Source: Haberlea rhodopensis
Lineage: Eukaryota; Streptophyta; Magnoliopsida; Lamiales; Gesneriaceae
DNA length: 64,000 bases
Direction: 5' to 3'
Assembly: GCA_907163345.1 (NCBI GenBank)
Contig: CAJQUN010000003.1
Span: forward strand, 3,900,108 to 3,964,107
The position numbers and the translations under genes were made by a program. The notes beneath the pieces are model-generated. The model was not told the DNA's origin, ran no database searches, and saw only the letters and a program-made list of their open reading frames with translations. Shown piece by piece: positions 11,761 through 24,200 of this stretch (position 1 is the stretch's first letter; every line of letters starts with the position of its first letter).

Positions 11761-14234
11761 GCCCATGATGGGAGATTTATTAGGCCAGATGACAGTTAAT
11801 TTACTTCACAGAGTGGATACATGTTAAATTGTAACAAGAAAACGTTCAACAAATCAAAAGTATAGGACCAGATATGAGCTCGTGTCTAGTTTTTATTCTT
11901 CTGTTTCTTTCACCTCTTTTTCTCTCTTTTAGATGAGGCATTGGGTGAGACCTCTTTTTTGGAGCCTTCTTGAGTTGCTTCTTCTTCACAGGGATACTCA
12001 TCATGCTCTTCTCAATCGATTCCATATATTCTGTTTCTCTTTCCATCTTCGGCGTATCAATGGAATAATCTACCTCTCTTGCTATTTCGCTCGTTGTGAC
12101 CATGATTTGCATGTCTCCGTCGTCATACATTGCAGGTAGCTTACAAGCAAGAAGCACGGAATAAAGCCGTCATTTCTTCGAAAGAACCAACAGAGAACCA
12201 TCAAGAGAAGAGGTTGAGGCAGAGGCCTATATCTTTTTTCGTTCTTTCCCGAAGCTTATGCCAATTTCCTATAGAATCGAATGGAAGTATCTATAAATCA
12301 AATTTATCACACACATATTCAGTGTTAAAGGAAGTCTTTGATGATGCATTTGTACTTTCACTAGGCAATGTTTATGTGTCCAAATATGCACACACACATA
12401 TTCAGTATCTAGCCCTTTTGCGCTGCTCAATGCGCTTTCAGAGCTCTGCCTCTTCCTGCTTCTGCTATAGATTCTCTCTTCTCTTCTCTTCTCTTCTTCT
12501 TCCTCTTGTTGAAGGCTGGAAGCCAGTGACAAAATCTCTGCAGACACCACACAACATGAGTTAAGATACCCAATCGCTCACGGTCAAAATTCTAAACGAT
12601 AAACAATACCTCACAAAATTACATAATACTTGTTATAGGAGAATTGGAAGAGAAAAAAAAAACGCACTTGAGATATTTTTCATTGAAAGATAGTGAAGGA
12701 GTTTTGTTCTTGAGGACTCTCTTTATTATGTGGAGGGATCTCACGAGCAGAGGCCGGGAAACCTCATCTTCAGCCGTTCTACAAATTAAGGTTAACAGAT
12801 TACGGTTTTACAAAAGACTTAAGTGGATTCTCAGAGCTATTCTACGTAGTGCTGTTCGTGTTGTATTTGAGTTACTCAACGAAAAACATCTTAACTGGTC
12901 ATGCTCCGGAATGATCCATGTGACCCGATTACATAATTTGTTTTTAAGAAAATTAAAATTTATTTTACGAAGTACGAATCAGTTTAAATCATTATGATAT
13001 ATACTAGTCGTAGTGGCACCGTGCCTTGATGGGCATTTTTCGGCCAGATGTACTATAAAATAAAATTTTGCTAATAGGTAGTGGTTGACACATTTCAAAA
13101 TTCTAAACTTGAATATATATTTGAATAACTAAACATATAGCAAAGTTTAATAACAAAACAATTATAATCAAGCTATTAAACAAATACCAATGTAAACTTC
13201 GAAAGTCTAAACATTTAAGATACCAAACCGGACCGAGAGCAAAAAGGAGCCAAGTATTAATTATCCCATAATTTTATCCTTTGTAGCAAAAACTAAAAAA
13301 AAATGGAAGTGTAAAAGTGACTTGATTAAATATATAATTTTATGTCGGGCAAGACAAGATTGTCGGGCAAGACATAATTTTATGTAAATATACACTTAAA
13401 GAAAGTATATATTTATATAATTATAAATATATAATTTTATGTCAGGCAAGACATAATTTTTTACACTTAAGGGAAGTGTAAAAAAAATGGAAGTGTATTA
13501 AGTGTAAAACTATAATTTTATCCTTTGTAGCAAAATGGCATAATGCAGGCCCATGTAAATTCGAGATAAGCCCACAACGCATGGCCATGAAAAAATCGAG
13601 GCAAGCCCATGAGAATTTAACAAAGCCCACGAAAACTTGAGGAAAGCCCAAATAAAATGTCCAACACTGTTTCAATATTCATCAGTTACCAGTTATTTCC
13701 TTATATAATAGGTAAAATATAAACAATCATAAGTGTAAAAGTCAGGGAAGAAGACGGCAGAATATTACGGGAATAATTCAACTAATCCATTCCTACTATT
13801 ATAAATTATATTCAATAGCATATTCAGTTATTTTTTAATTTTATTTTACAAATATCTTGAAAGTATATACAAAAAATTGTGACATTTTAAATATAAAAAT
13901 AGTCAGCATCGTGCCGCTTTCTCTGAAATGAATTTTAATTCCGTAGGTGGGATCCAATAGAGCAAAACAACAAAACTAACATTTACAAAAATTGAACATG
14001 CGACGTATAATAACTGTTTGCCATATTATTATATATAATAATGGACAAAACATAATAAAAGAACATTACATTTTCTGTACAATCCAAATAATGCCATTCA
14101 TACCTAATATTTAAAAAAATAACTAAAATTATCAAATCCTAACTGTATCAGCTCTTCTGATATGGGATGTAATAATTGAAAATATTTATTCGAACTAATA
14201 ATTAATTAACCAAATTTAATCGACTAAAATAAAA
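11761..14234. other. Intergenic; unrecognised short frames and a short repeat cluster
   Basis: A lysine-rich minus frame at 11,846-12,157 is not recognised and is probably not a gene. A pyrimidine-rich tract (ctcttctcttctcttctctt type) lies at 12,476-12,510. At 13,336-13,460 the phrase gtcgggcaagacataatttt occurs three times with small changes. At 13,540-13,650 a short motif, aagccca or gccca, recurs every 20-30 bases. The rest is AT-rich. Confidence 0.4.
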
Positions 14235-15326
14235 TTAAAGCCCACGCTGCATCATCTCTTTGTACTGATTCAATGATTCTTGTCTCTGCATCCTCATATC
14301 GTCATTAATTTTTTTGATGAAGGCTTCAACTCGGCGATTCAACTCGTCCTGACTCGGCGACGGTTCTTTGCGGATACTGCTAACCGCCGCCGCCGCAGCT
14401 GATGACGAGTAGTTGCTGGTTCGTTCCTGGAAGTTATCTGATGCGGCCACGTGATCCGAAGGGGTGGAAGTGGATGTCACGTGGTGTTCCGAACCGTCGG
14501 ATTTCTTGATATGCCGCGTGAGAGGCACGTGACGACCCTCCGTTATCATCTTCCAAGTGCTCTCCAGTGTTTCCTGCCGCTTTGGTTTAGCCACCTTCAG
14601 AGCTCTCACTCCTGAAGATTTTCAGAGCTCAGAAGCAGCAAAGTATAGCTCCATATTCAAATTGAATTTCAAAAAATCAAGATAATTATGAAGTTTAATC
14701 GTAAAATTTCAAAAAAAAAATATTAAATTACCTTCAGGAGTCGTCCTGATAGGTTTTCTATGGCCGAATCTAGAAGATACCAGAGGTTTCTCCCTCACCG
14801 GCAACAGATACTCCAATTGAAGCTCAGGAGAAACTATCTCCTGTTGCGGAGGATTGTACGTCAGGATCGAGTCAACCGATACATCCTTATCTTCCGCCAC
14901 AGCTTTTTCGGTTTCACAAACAACTTTTGAACCGTTCACCAGCACAGGTTTCATTTCAACAGCCCTATCTTCACTGTCATAAACCGACACCTCCTCAGCC
15001 ACCATGGATTCCTGAACAATAGATGCAATCTCCTGCTGAGCTGACGGTGACTCACTATACAATGGAGGAGGAGTTTTGACTGAAATCAAATGCTCAGATC
15101 GAACTGATGGTTCAGATGGATTCCAGTGGAAGCGCGACGAAACGATGATTATGACGATGATAGCGTTGACGATAACATACAAATATGGCGGCTTCAACCA
15201 AGACATAATAACTAACCATATCATCGGAATTTCGCTGAAGGTGAACGGAACATAGAATTTGAATCCCAAAGCCAACGAAACGACTCCAGCTGAAATTAAG
15301 AACAACTTAGATGATAAGATCGACAT
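14235..15326 (-). CDS. DUF4408/DUF761 membrane-anchored protein, 2 exons
   Basis: Exons 15326-14732 and 14611-14235 give 972 nt, 323 residues plus stop. The junction joins in phase and both splice sites are GT-AG. The N-terminus has two hydrophobic segments (about residues 7-30 and 48-63) with the tract WLKPPYLYVIVNAIIVIII, typical of the plant DUF4408 region. A long acidic, low-complexity middle follows. The C-terminus, DELNRRVEAFIKKINDDMRM, is the DUF761 motif. Proteins with this pair are plant-specific, and members are loosely called cotton fiber or VUP-like. The biochemical role is unknown. It is intact and stands alone between repeat-rich regions. Confidence 0.88.
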
Positions 15327-15995
15327 GGTAATCGAACCAAATTGGATATTATGCTATAATTCACTGTGTTATCTTGTTTTTCCGGATTTTTTTGTTGTGT
15401 GGAATGATCTATGAATGTAGTACCCGAAGCGAATGGAAGTGAAGACGATGAGAGGAAATGAGGTTTGACATGCAAATGGAATGTATATAGCTACGTGGTT
15501 TCAGGGCCGCGGTTTGTGGACCTGGATGGGATCTGGGCCGTTGGATTGGGGGATGGGTGTGGGGTATGGATGTTGCACCAGTGAATCTAGCAGGTTGTGG
15601 TGTATATTGGTTGACTTGGCGTCCTCAACTCAAATAGAAATTAATATAATAAATAAAAATATAGGTTTTATTTTCAAAAGATATTAATGAATAAATCTCA
15701 GTCTCTTGATCTTAATCTACTTACCCAGTTTGATCCACATGTATTGTTACGCCATGGGATTCTCAATTTCATCCGATCTATCACTATTTCATATACGAAT
15801 AATCGAAGGTACAATGTGAATACAAATCATATTATGGCCATCTCACATGCCACCGATTTTGCTTTGTCGGTGAAAGGATAAAATGCTGTGGCGTAAATGG
15901 TATCAAGATATTCCAAAAGTGAATAGGGATCTCGAGTTTGAGATCCCAACTCTCCTCCCTCAACTCAAAAAATAATAATGATGTCATATGACATA
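15327..15995. other. 5' flank of the DUF4408 gene and intergenic DNA
   Basis: The first 150-200 bases should hold the 5' UTR and promoter of the minus-strand gene. Short plus frames at 15,481-15,881 resemble no known protein and are not called. Confidence 0.4.
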
Positions 15996-16567
15996 TTGAT
16001 TTTTTCGGGTAAAATCCATTTATGAAGATACGAACGCTAAAATCACCTAACAGAAGTTAAACCGAAGAGATGGTTACCGAAGATAAAATGCCGAGCAGCG
16101 TATTACCAAGCATCCTTTACCTTCTTCGGAATTTTGGCGGAAGACCCGGTCATAATTAAAACTAATTAACCGGCGGGGATTGAACGCGCATTAATGGGGC
16201 GGATTTCTCGGACACGTTTGCCATGTCTCAGACACGATCAAGGGAGGCGTATTCAATACTTTCCCGCCAAGTAACTCCAGGATGGCTCCTATAAATAGTA
16301 GTTGAAGGTCCCGTTATAAAGGGTTGGATTTTTCTGGGCAAAAAGGACTCTGAGGATAGAAAAATTTATGTCTGTTCGGTCTTTTTGTTATTTTCTAAAA
16401 TATTCGTACAAGTCATTGAGCGATTGTTATTTGTGTCAAAAGAGTCCTGTAAATCATCAACGTTTATAGTGAAGTTTTATACTGGACTAGGTCCCGTGAT
16501 TTTTCTCTCAATTTGAGAGTTTTCCACGTAAAAAATCTTGGCGTGTTTATCGTTATTTTTCATTAAC
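15996..16567 (+). repeat. Solo-LTR-like block
   Basis: A block less AT-rich than its surroundings with LTR-like promoter architecture: a CTATAAATAG box at about 16,291-16,300, then a transcribed-type leader, and a late segment gttttccacgtaaaaaatct at 16,519 of the sort seen at copia LTR ends. Possible TG and CA ends lie near 15,998 and 16,567. I could not find a target duplication, so limits and class are tentative. Confidence 0.4.
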
Positions 16568-17319
16568 ACTTTATTCTACTTTATATTCAAAAATCTCGAA
16601 TCACATCAAATATGATAATTGAAACCCGAAAAATACTAATACTTTAGATAAAATAATAAAAGAAGTTTTTAATTTTTTTAGTAAATATATATTTTTCATT
16701 TTGATTGTGTTAATCCATAATATTATATGGCTTAAAATATTACCTGAAACATTTAAAGTTATACAGCGTCCGCAAAATTCATCAAGTATTCCATGAAAAA
16801 CATACATAAGCATGTCGATATGCTGACGTGACTTTAAGTTTGCACTGATAAATTTATTATTATTATTATTATAATTTCATGACATAAATGATAAATATTG
16901 AATAATATATAAACACACGATTAATTAATTCTATGAATAGTGTACAATAAATGACTTTATAATGGACTCACACGCGTCTAGGTCAAGCAAATTTGTTGGT
17001 AAGTGCACCTAAGCATACCAGCCATGATTATTTATGTTCGATTGCACTTACTGTGGACAGCAATGACAACTGTGATTGAAAATACACCAAATGGACTCAT
17101 CATTTTATCAAAGAAATAGTTTAAGCTTAGTTTACAGTAATTCAATAAACTTTGTAGTCATAATTATAAAGAGGGGCCATCATTCCCTTAGTACAATAGG
17201 ACCTAGTACCTATTATGTATAATTACACATAGAAATATATTATTTAATTTTGAATGTCACATATTTAATTACTCTATTAAGTTCCCTTCACGTACCTGCA
17301 TTTATTTTATATATACAAA

Positions 17320-17356
<37 letters not shown>

Positions 17357-18164
17357 AGAGCGTTAGTTGCGATGGAAAAATCTCCCGTGCCTACGGCTGC
17401 GGGGAGCATCGAGCGACCCGCAGCAGCGGTAGGTCATACATCCACTCCACCGACCATTTCCTGATATCCCCCTTTTTTTAACCTAAGCAGTTAATAAAAA
17501 AAGGTGTCTCGTTTCTTGTAGAGAGTCTTTAGGGCATATTGATTTTATTTTTATTTTAAAAAAGTTCCTTTTGTTTAGGAATCTAATCAACTCCACGTGT
17601 TGTGTGTTTTTTAAATATTTTTTGGTAATGAAACGTTTAGATAATTTATACATCCATCATGTTCCATTGTTTGAGGGAGTTTGCCTCTCATCTTCTATAG
17701 AGAAATAGACCTTGAACGGGCCTCCAAAAACGAGTATTGTTAGCAGATAACAGAGCTAAGAACTCTCCGAGCCCACTATTCCTGAGGCAGCGAAGGAAAT
17801 AATATGAAGTGTAACGTTGAAGTACTACGTTTATAAAGAGAAATGAACTTTTGGAAATCACTATAATATGTCATGAATTTTAATGAAATAATGGTCTCTG
17901 TGATATGGGAATAAGTACAATATAAATCCATAATATTGACAAGATGTGAATCTCTTATAAACTAATACGGTCCATATTATGGAAATTAGTTGAAAATATA
18001 ACTTTAAAAATGTCAAGTTCATGGTTCTAGCCACTCGCGTCACAAGAATATTGGTTAATTAGTTTTTATTTCAAATTGTTGTAAAATAATTATTACGTTA
18101 AAATGATATAGTTATCTTCGTAGACATGCATATGATTAAATAAAACAATAAGTTAGTTATTATA
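16568..18164. other. AT-rich intergenic DNA with an (AT)n microsatellite
   Basis: No gene seen. A run of about 16 AT dinucleotides lies at 17,322-17,353. A short GC-richer patch at 17,370-17,450 is unrecognised. Confidence 0.5.
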
Positions 18165-18270
18165 CGCCAAGGCCTTAGTATGTTAGTGGTACTGAAGTGC
18201 TCAAATAACACTTAGTCTCTCGTTCGAGACCCACCATCTCCTTTGTATCAAAGAAATAAAAATAAAAAAG
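18165..18270 (+). mobile_element. SINE-like tRNA-derived retroposon
   Basis: A Pol III-type B box (GTTCGAGACCC, at about 18,221-18,231) lies some 40-50 bases after an A-box-like TTAGTGGTACTG and is followed by an A-rich tail at 18,245-18,270. This spacing and tail fit a short plant SINE. No target duplication was identified. Confidence 0.45.
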
Positions 18271-19302
18271 TTAGTTATTATTATACTATAAAGTACGGAA
18301 TGAAATATAATGAGAGTGTCACGAAATAAATTTGCCATATAGTGAAATGGACATATAACAAATGGTAGGCCACAACGTGAGAAAATTCCCATGCCATGCC
18401 AAAGTGCACCAATCTTTGCAACTTCTTCAGCCTATCATAATATTCTTCTTCTGTCCATAAGTGACCATATGTGCCTCCAAATGACCGACGGAACGAGAAA
18501 TATTTATATGCACTTGATTTGAACCACACGTGTATATCAATTCAATATTAAAACATAACAATTTTTAAATAATATATAAAAATTAGTATATCAATGATTT
18601 TAGATCAATCATATTGAGTTTGTCCATATCTAAGGTTGTAACCGGAAGTGTTTTCCGGCGGAAATGAATGGAGATGAGACGAAGACAATCATCATTTTTT
18701 AAATAATAATTTTATGTAAAATATTCTCAAAAACTATATTTTTTTGTCGATTGATCTACAAATACTCTGGTATGAAAGTTAACAAATTGGACGAAACAAT
18801 ATTGTCTGTTTGACTTCATTGCATGGAAAAGCTATGTACATTAGGTTTAGTGGGCCTGACCCCCGGATTTGCCCCTTTTCATATATCATAAAATAAGTTT
18901 TAAAATTTTAATTATAAACTATTCAATAATAAAAAAATTAGGCTAACCATAAATGTGAAACTGAGAAAGAGAAGATGGTATATATTTTAATTGAATTCAA
19001 TAAACAAAATATAGATATAAATATAATATAGAAAAGTGACACCAGAAGAAGTTGCTGCTACGGAACATCAAACATGGCGCTTGGAAGCAGAACGTTCCTA
19101 ATTAATTAGTCTTACAGCCAACCCCAACACCATTATCCACAACAAACTCAAATCCAAAGTAAATTCTTATCTTAATCCAACTATTTATAGCACTTTGAAT
19201 AATACAGGTGCCAGATATTTATTGTAAGTTTGTATCATTTTTTCACCTTAAAGTAGTTTCACCATTATTACATGTAAGGAAGCCTCATTTAATAATTTAT
19301 TT
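18271..19302. other. AT-rich intergenic DNA
   Basis: No supported gene. The minus frame at 18,281-18,529 has a non-random-looking stretch (KYFSFRRSFGGTYGHL), but I cannot place it in any family. Confidence 0.4.
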
Positions 19303-20115
19303 AATTATGACTAAATTGCACAAAACATCTCGTGTTATAATGAAAATGCACGAAATTTTCATATGTTGAAGAAATAAGTAAAAAAAACCCTATTTTTTTT
19401 CTTCAAACCAACTAGGAAAAAAACCATCTATTTTCTTAAATTTAGCACGAAACTCCCTCTTTTGTACAATATGCCATCCAATTTTTCTCTCTCTACATCG
19501 TTTTCTTTTAACTTTAAAATGAACAATATTCAAAATTTTAAAGTAAATATTTTTTAAGCTGTAATTTTAAACTATGTTATGAATAATGTTATGAATTCTT
19601 CTTTTAATGTATGTATGCTTAATAACCAATTCAAATTCATTTTCTTCAAGTTTTTAATATATTAAGTAAGCAAGAATTGCACATATAAAAAATATCCATA
19701 TTTTTAAAAACCATAAAACACGTTTAACAATATTAAACCTATATAAACAAAAGTAAGCTATATATAAAATTGTATATACTATATATAAATATTTATGAAC
19801 TTGTTTCATAAAACACGCATATAATAAATATAATCGTTAGTTTATAAAGAAGACGGGGTAATTCAGGGTTTAAGAAAATAAAAGTTTTTTTTTTTGCATA
19901 TTTATTTTAATAATGGGGTTTCATGCATGATATAAAAAATATAGAGTTTTTTTTTTTTTACAAATGAAAGTTGTGTATTTTCTATATAACACAGGGGAAT
20001 TTTATGCGATTTATAATTTAATTATTATGAGTACAATAAATGATAAGAAAGTTATGAATTTTCAATATAATACAGAGGAATTTTGCGCAATTTATAATTT
20101 AATTATTATGAGTAC
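19303..20115. mobile_element. Non-coding inverted-repeat element
   Basis: The left end (aattatgactaaattgcaca, then cgtgttataatgaaaat) is mirrored by the right end, where gcaatttataatttaatta follows a tataatacagaggaa string. The right terminal module occurs twice in tandem, at about 19,975-20,035 and 20,045-20,110. Inside are A/T runs and the caaaccaactag segment. There is no reading frame, so it is probably a non-autonomous DNA transposon of about 0.8 kb. Related text (atatgcacgaaactcc and atgcatgaaac) closes the window at 63,890-64,000. Confidence 0.5.
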
Positions 20116-21170
20116 GATGTAACGTCTTACCTCTCTTTGATGGCAAATTGGAGAAGCGAAGATATTTCATCCAAAGCTATCCAGACACGTCTCATTATCC
20201 ATTTCATGTAAGTGGTCTCCCTGTTGGGAAATTTAATTTCAAAATTGTAAAGTGAGAATTTAATTATATTTAATATTTATAACCGAATGATGTTCTGAAT
20301 TTTCGTGAGGACATTTGATGTTCTTGTCTCCTCGAGTTTTGTTTCTGTGATTTTTTTAGCTATTTCACTATTTCTTTACAAAATTATTTTATTTTATTTT
20401 ATTTTTTGGTACTTAGTCAAGAACTACCCTTTGTTTGGCACATATATTGAGATTTATTTAAAGTTTATCTATTTTTTAAGGATATAGATATTAGAATTAC
20501 GAAATCTGCTTGAATATTCATTTTAATAATAATATTCATAAATATAAATTGCATTTAATTATATGGAAAGACAATTACAGAAAAGATTAAATTTTAACCT
20601 TATTTCATTTGAAAAATCATTAATGAAATATAATAAATGGAAAGGGTAAACTTCATTTTCACGACTTCAAATTCATCATTATATGTTCCAATTTTTTCCA
20701 ATTTTTATCCTTCCAGTAATTTTCAACTTCTAACCTCCACTAAATCAAGGGTATCACAGTATTTTTGTATTATATTATATCTATAAAAAAAAGGTGATAC
20801 TCAACAAACTAAAATGATAGCTGATTAAAATAAATTGACTTCATTCTTTTCTTTGTAGAAAATATAGAATAATAAAATAAATAATGTATAGTTGAAAGTG
20901 TATTTACATATGGGAACGTGAGTCATTTTAATCCTAAAGTGGGATGATGACCGTTGATACAAGCCTCGTTAGTCAATCTTATATGATGTTTAAGTGGTTA
21001 CTAAATCATGCCACCTACATATGGTATAATGTCACTAGTATTAAAAAAAACAGCCCCATATATCATTACACGTAAAATAAATAAATATTTATTTATTTTA
21101 ACTGGTCCCCGAAGTGCTTCTAAACAAGTGTCTCTTGTACTCAAGTCCAAGGATTAAAAAATGACGCCCC
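20116..21170. other. AT-rich intergenic DNA
   Basis: Nothing recognised. Short plus frames here are translations of T-rich sequence. Confidence 0.5.
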
Positions 21171-21428
21171 CATGAGCATATCTGAGTTGGTAAAATCTGA
21201 GGTGACGTGGGGGTAAACCTGCGATACGATGTTCGATTCTCGTGTGGAGCAAATTCACTGTTGAAATATTCTGAGGTTTTGCTCTGGGAGTCGTGTCTTG
21301 TAGGCCCTATCCGACGGGAGTCTGCTAACTCAAGTACATCCCTCGATATACCACCCATCCAGCCGAGGGGCCAACGGCACGGGTGTGGGGAATTCTCTTT
21401 CTCTCCTGTATCAAAAGGATTAAAAAAA
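21171..21428 (+). mobile_element. SINE-like retroposon, about 250 bp
   Basis: It begins with a tRNA-like head: an A-box-like stretch (gagcatatctgagttggtaa) and a B box at about 21,232-21,242 (GTTCGATTCTC). A tRNA-unrelated body of about 180 bases follows, ending in ctgtatcaaaaggattaaaa. GC content is above that of the flanks. Head, body and A-rich end in this order are the layout of a plant tRNA-derived SINE. Confidence 0.55.
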
Positions 21429-22029
21429 TGACTAATTATAAATGGATAAATTTTTTTTTGATGAATAGATAAATAGATTTGCAGTTACGATACCTATTGA
21501 ATAAATTTACATGTAGCATATCAGGCATATATATATAGGCGTGATGATATATCTTTGGTTTCTGCGGGAAGTTTAATTTAATCGGGTGCAACTGTGTGTT
21601 CTCATATCTTTACTGATCTTTCTTCCTTGTTTAGATTATGACAAGCAACTAAATTCCTTAATTTTTTTTGGAAATCCCCTGATTTACTTGGAGACAGACT
21701 CATCAAATCATTGATGAATATATAAAAATGTAGAAGGAGTGCGCTGAGTTGTAGTATGAGCTCAACCAGCACTGGGGAAAAAATTGGCCTTTAACATGTT
21801 TTGTGTGTTTTTCGATATTAGCTCTATAAATTGGGATCTCGCGTATAAAATCGCTTAGTCTTACTAAGATCTCTAGGAAAATTTTGATGGCGCCTCTAGC
21901 GACAACACCTTTCCGTATATCAATAATTGTCCATGGCCATTAGGGACAACATCAAACTACTGTGATCGATCTCTAGTAGACAAGATATTATTGTGAGTTT
22001 AAGACGTCGAGATGTCAACCAAAAATTGA
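21429..22029. other. AT-rich intergenic DNA
   Basis: No gene recognised. It may include decayed 5' parts of the hAT remnant that follows. Confidence 0.4.
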
Positions 22030-22800
22030 ATATCTTACTAATGATTTGTTAGCTACCTTTTGTGATATCAATGAAGGGTAAATGGAAAAATATTTTTATC
22101 ATATTCCTGAAATTTTTCTAGTCGTCTTTGTTTTAGATCTTATACTCAGGTTGGATGTTATGCATGAAATGTTAGTCATGTATTATGAAACATTGACTCC
22201 TCTTCATGATTTTTCCTCCCCCACATGATCCTTCTATGCTAGTAAATCGTGTTAGAAGTTGTTTGAATGATCTTTATTGAGAATATAGTTTTAAAAATGA
22301 TATACAATCAAATGAACCGAAATTACAAAGTATCATTACTTGTAATTCTAGTGGTTTTAAACTCATCAAAGCACAACTTCAACTACAAGAACGCACCAAA
22401 CGTCCTAGAGGATCATCAAGTTCCAGTCAGGATCTTAATAATTATTTTACGATTTCTTTTGATTTTCAGAGAAGCAGTTAGCGAGCATCATTTTGATATC
22501 TTGCAGCCGTGGTCACAAAAGACAAAAATTTTCCCGACTGTATCCATCATAGCAAATGAGATCTTAGCATGCCTTGTATCAACTGTTGCCGTGGAGCAAG
22601 CTTTTAGCGTAGGGTAAATATTTTGGATGTAAGACAATAAAAAATGTCTTCGGATTCTTTAGACTCCCGAGCACTAATTGACGATTGGGCGATGGCGGCA
22701 AAATGAAAACATGGAATGGAAGCGAGCTCGGACCAAGATGAATTTGATATCGAATAAACTACTACTACGTGAACAGTTAACATAATTTATTGAGCTATGT
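22030..22800 (+). pseudogene. hAT transposase 3' remnant
   Basis: Broken frames follow the same order as the C-terminal half of the hAT copy at 63,190-63,795. A stretch at about 22,100-22,200 corresponds to the region after the catalytic core. EILACLVSTVAVEQAFSVG at about 22,560-22,615 is the hAT dimerisation motif. A tail (SSDQDEFD, about 22,725-22,750) is almost identical to the other copy. Many stops and frame changes, and no N-terminal half. The shared 3' flank after the stop (cacttccaaaggtgagaag) shows both came from the same element family. Confidence 0.75.
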
Positions 22801-24200
22801 CACTTCCAAAGGTGAGAAGTGTAAAAGGTAAGAGAATTATGCGTGCTTTAATTCCTTTACATCATAAGAGGATATGTAGGTAACTTTAAAAGTTCAAGCC
22901 ATCCCATCCCCCTTACATTTCCTTTGTTCTTTTTTATGATTTTTTTATAGGAGTTTTTTTAATATAAAATTTTAATTTTTTAATTTAAAAAATATAAGGC
23001 TCTAACCGGTGGTTCACGAACCTGAACCGAAATCGGAACCGTCTACGAAGGTTAATGTTAAGGATCGAACTCTTTTGAACCATCGAATCGACGGTTCCAA
23101 ACCATGATCATGTCTAGAACCCAAAAGCAGGGGTGGACTTACTCGCCCCCTGCCAAAAATAAAATTTACCTAAAAAACATTTTTAATAAAAATTACATTT
23201 TATCCCCAAAAATTATATTTTATCACTTCAAAATTACAATTTGCTCCCTTCTAAAAATATATTTTAACCCTCTAAATTTTTTTCTTCCATCCATTTTTTA
23301 TTTATTAATTTTTGACCCTACTTTAAAATTTCTGCGTCCGCTCTGCCAAGAAGACAATAGCGTGTAGTGATGTGTATCAACCAAGGTCTCATAATGAAAT
23401 ACACATCGAAAAATATCGGTCACTCTTACTAGAGGTATCAATAAAGTTCTCATGAAATTTTTGGTTCAGTTGGCGACATAAAACTTTAAGCATAAATAAT
23501 ATAGTATGAAAAATTTAAATACTAATAAAGTAGTTATATCTTTTAAATAACAACTTTTTAATTGTGTGCTTAACTACATGGGTTCGTCAAAATCAACTAA
23601 TTTATATTAATTGTAGTTAGAGTAGATTATATTTTTTAACATTTTTTTCTAAATTCTGACTGCATACAAAATAAAAGATTTAATTAGCCATTTAATATTT
23701 TTATTTCGGACATTACATGGATGATAAGTTTATCCAAAGTAACTGCCATCAAATTAAAATAGAAAATAATTGATTTTATTTGTGTTGAAAATTACAATAG
23801 TTGATTTTGTACATTCTTATGGTAATGAATGTATAAATGACTTATTGAAATTTATTCTTAAATCAGGTAATTTGTATATTTTATATTTTTTGTAATAAAT
23901 CTTTATTTTGTAATTGATGGATTAAAGCTACAAAATGTCACAAAATTATAATAAAAATATGGCTATTGTTGAATAGAAATTAATTTTGAGGGTGTTTTGG
24001 TCAAATAAATTAAAAAAAAGTTGAAATTGAATAAAGTTAAAAATATACGGATGAATTTGAAACGAGAGTAAAACTTTGGGGACTGAATGATAAATAATAA
24101 TTCAAAATTTGTAAACCTGCCCCAAAATATAATATAAATAAATAAAAATGTGAGAATAATTGGGCCAAGACCTATAAATTAACTTATTTCTATTTTCTAC
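22801..24200. other. hAT 3' flank and AT-rich intergenic DNA
   Basis: At 22,998-23,103 the sequence is rich in ggttc and gaacc words in both orientations, like the subterminal parts of hAT elements; this may be the 3' end of the remnant. 23,104-23,340 is a low-complexity block of repeated taaaaattac-type words. The remainder is AT-rich with no gene. Confidence 0.4.

Noticed and set aside
11846..12157. Lys-rich minus frame MVTTSEIAREVDYSIDTPK
   Set aside because: Short, no family recognised and no exon context, so not called a gene.
18281..18529. Minus frame with KYFSFRRSFGGTYGHL
   Set aside because: Looks non-random, but could not be tied to any family or exon structure.
21172..21427. Intact tRNA gene at the B box
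   Set aside because: No cloverleaf could be formed by eye; head, body and A-rich tail fit a SINE better.
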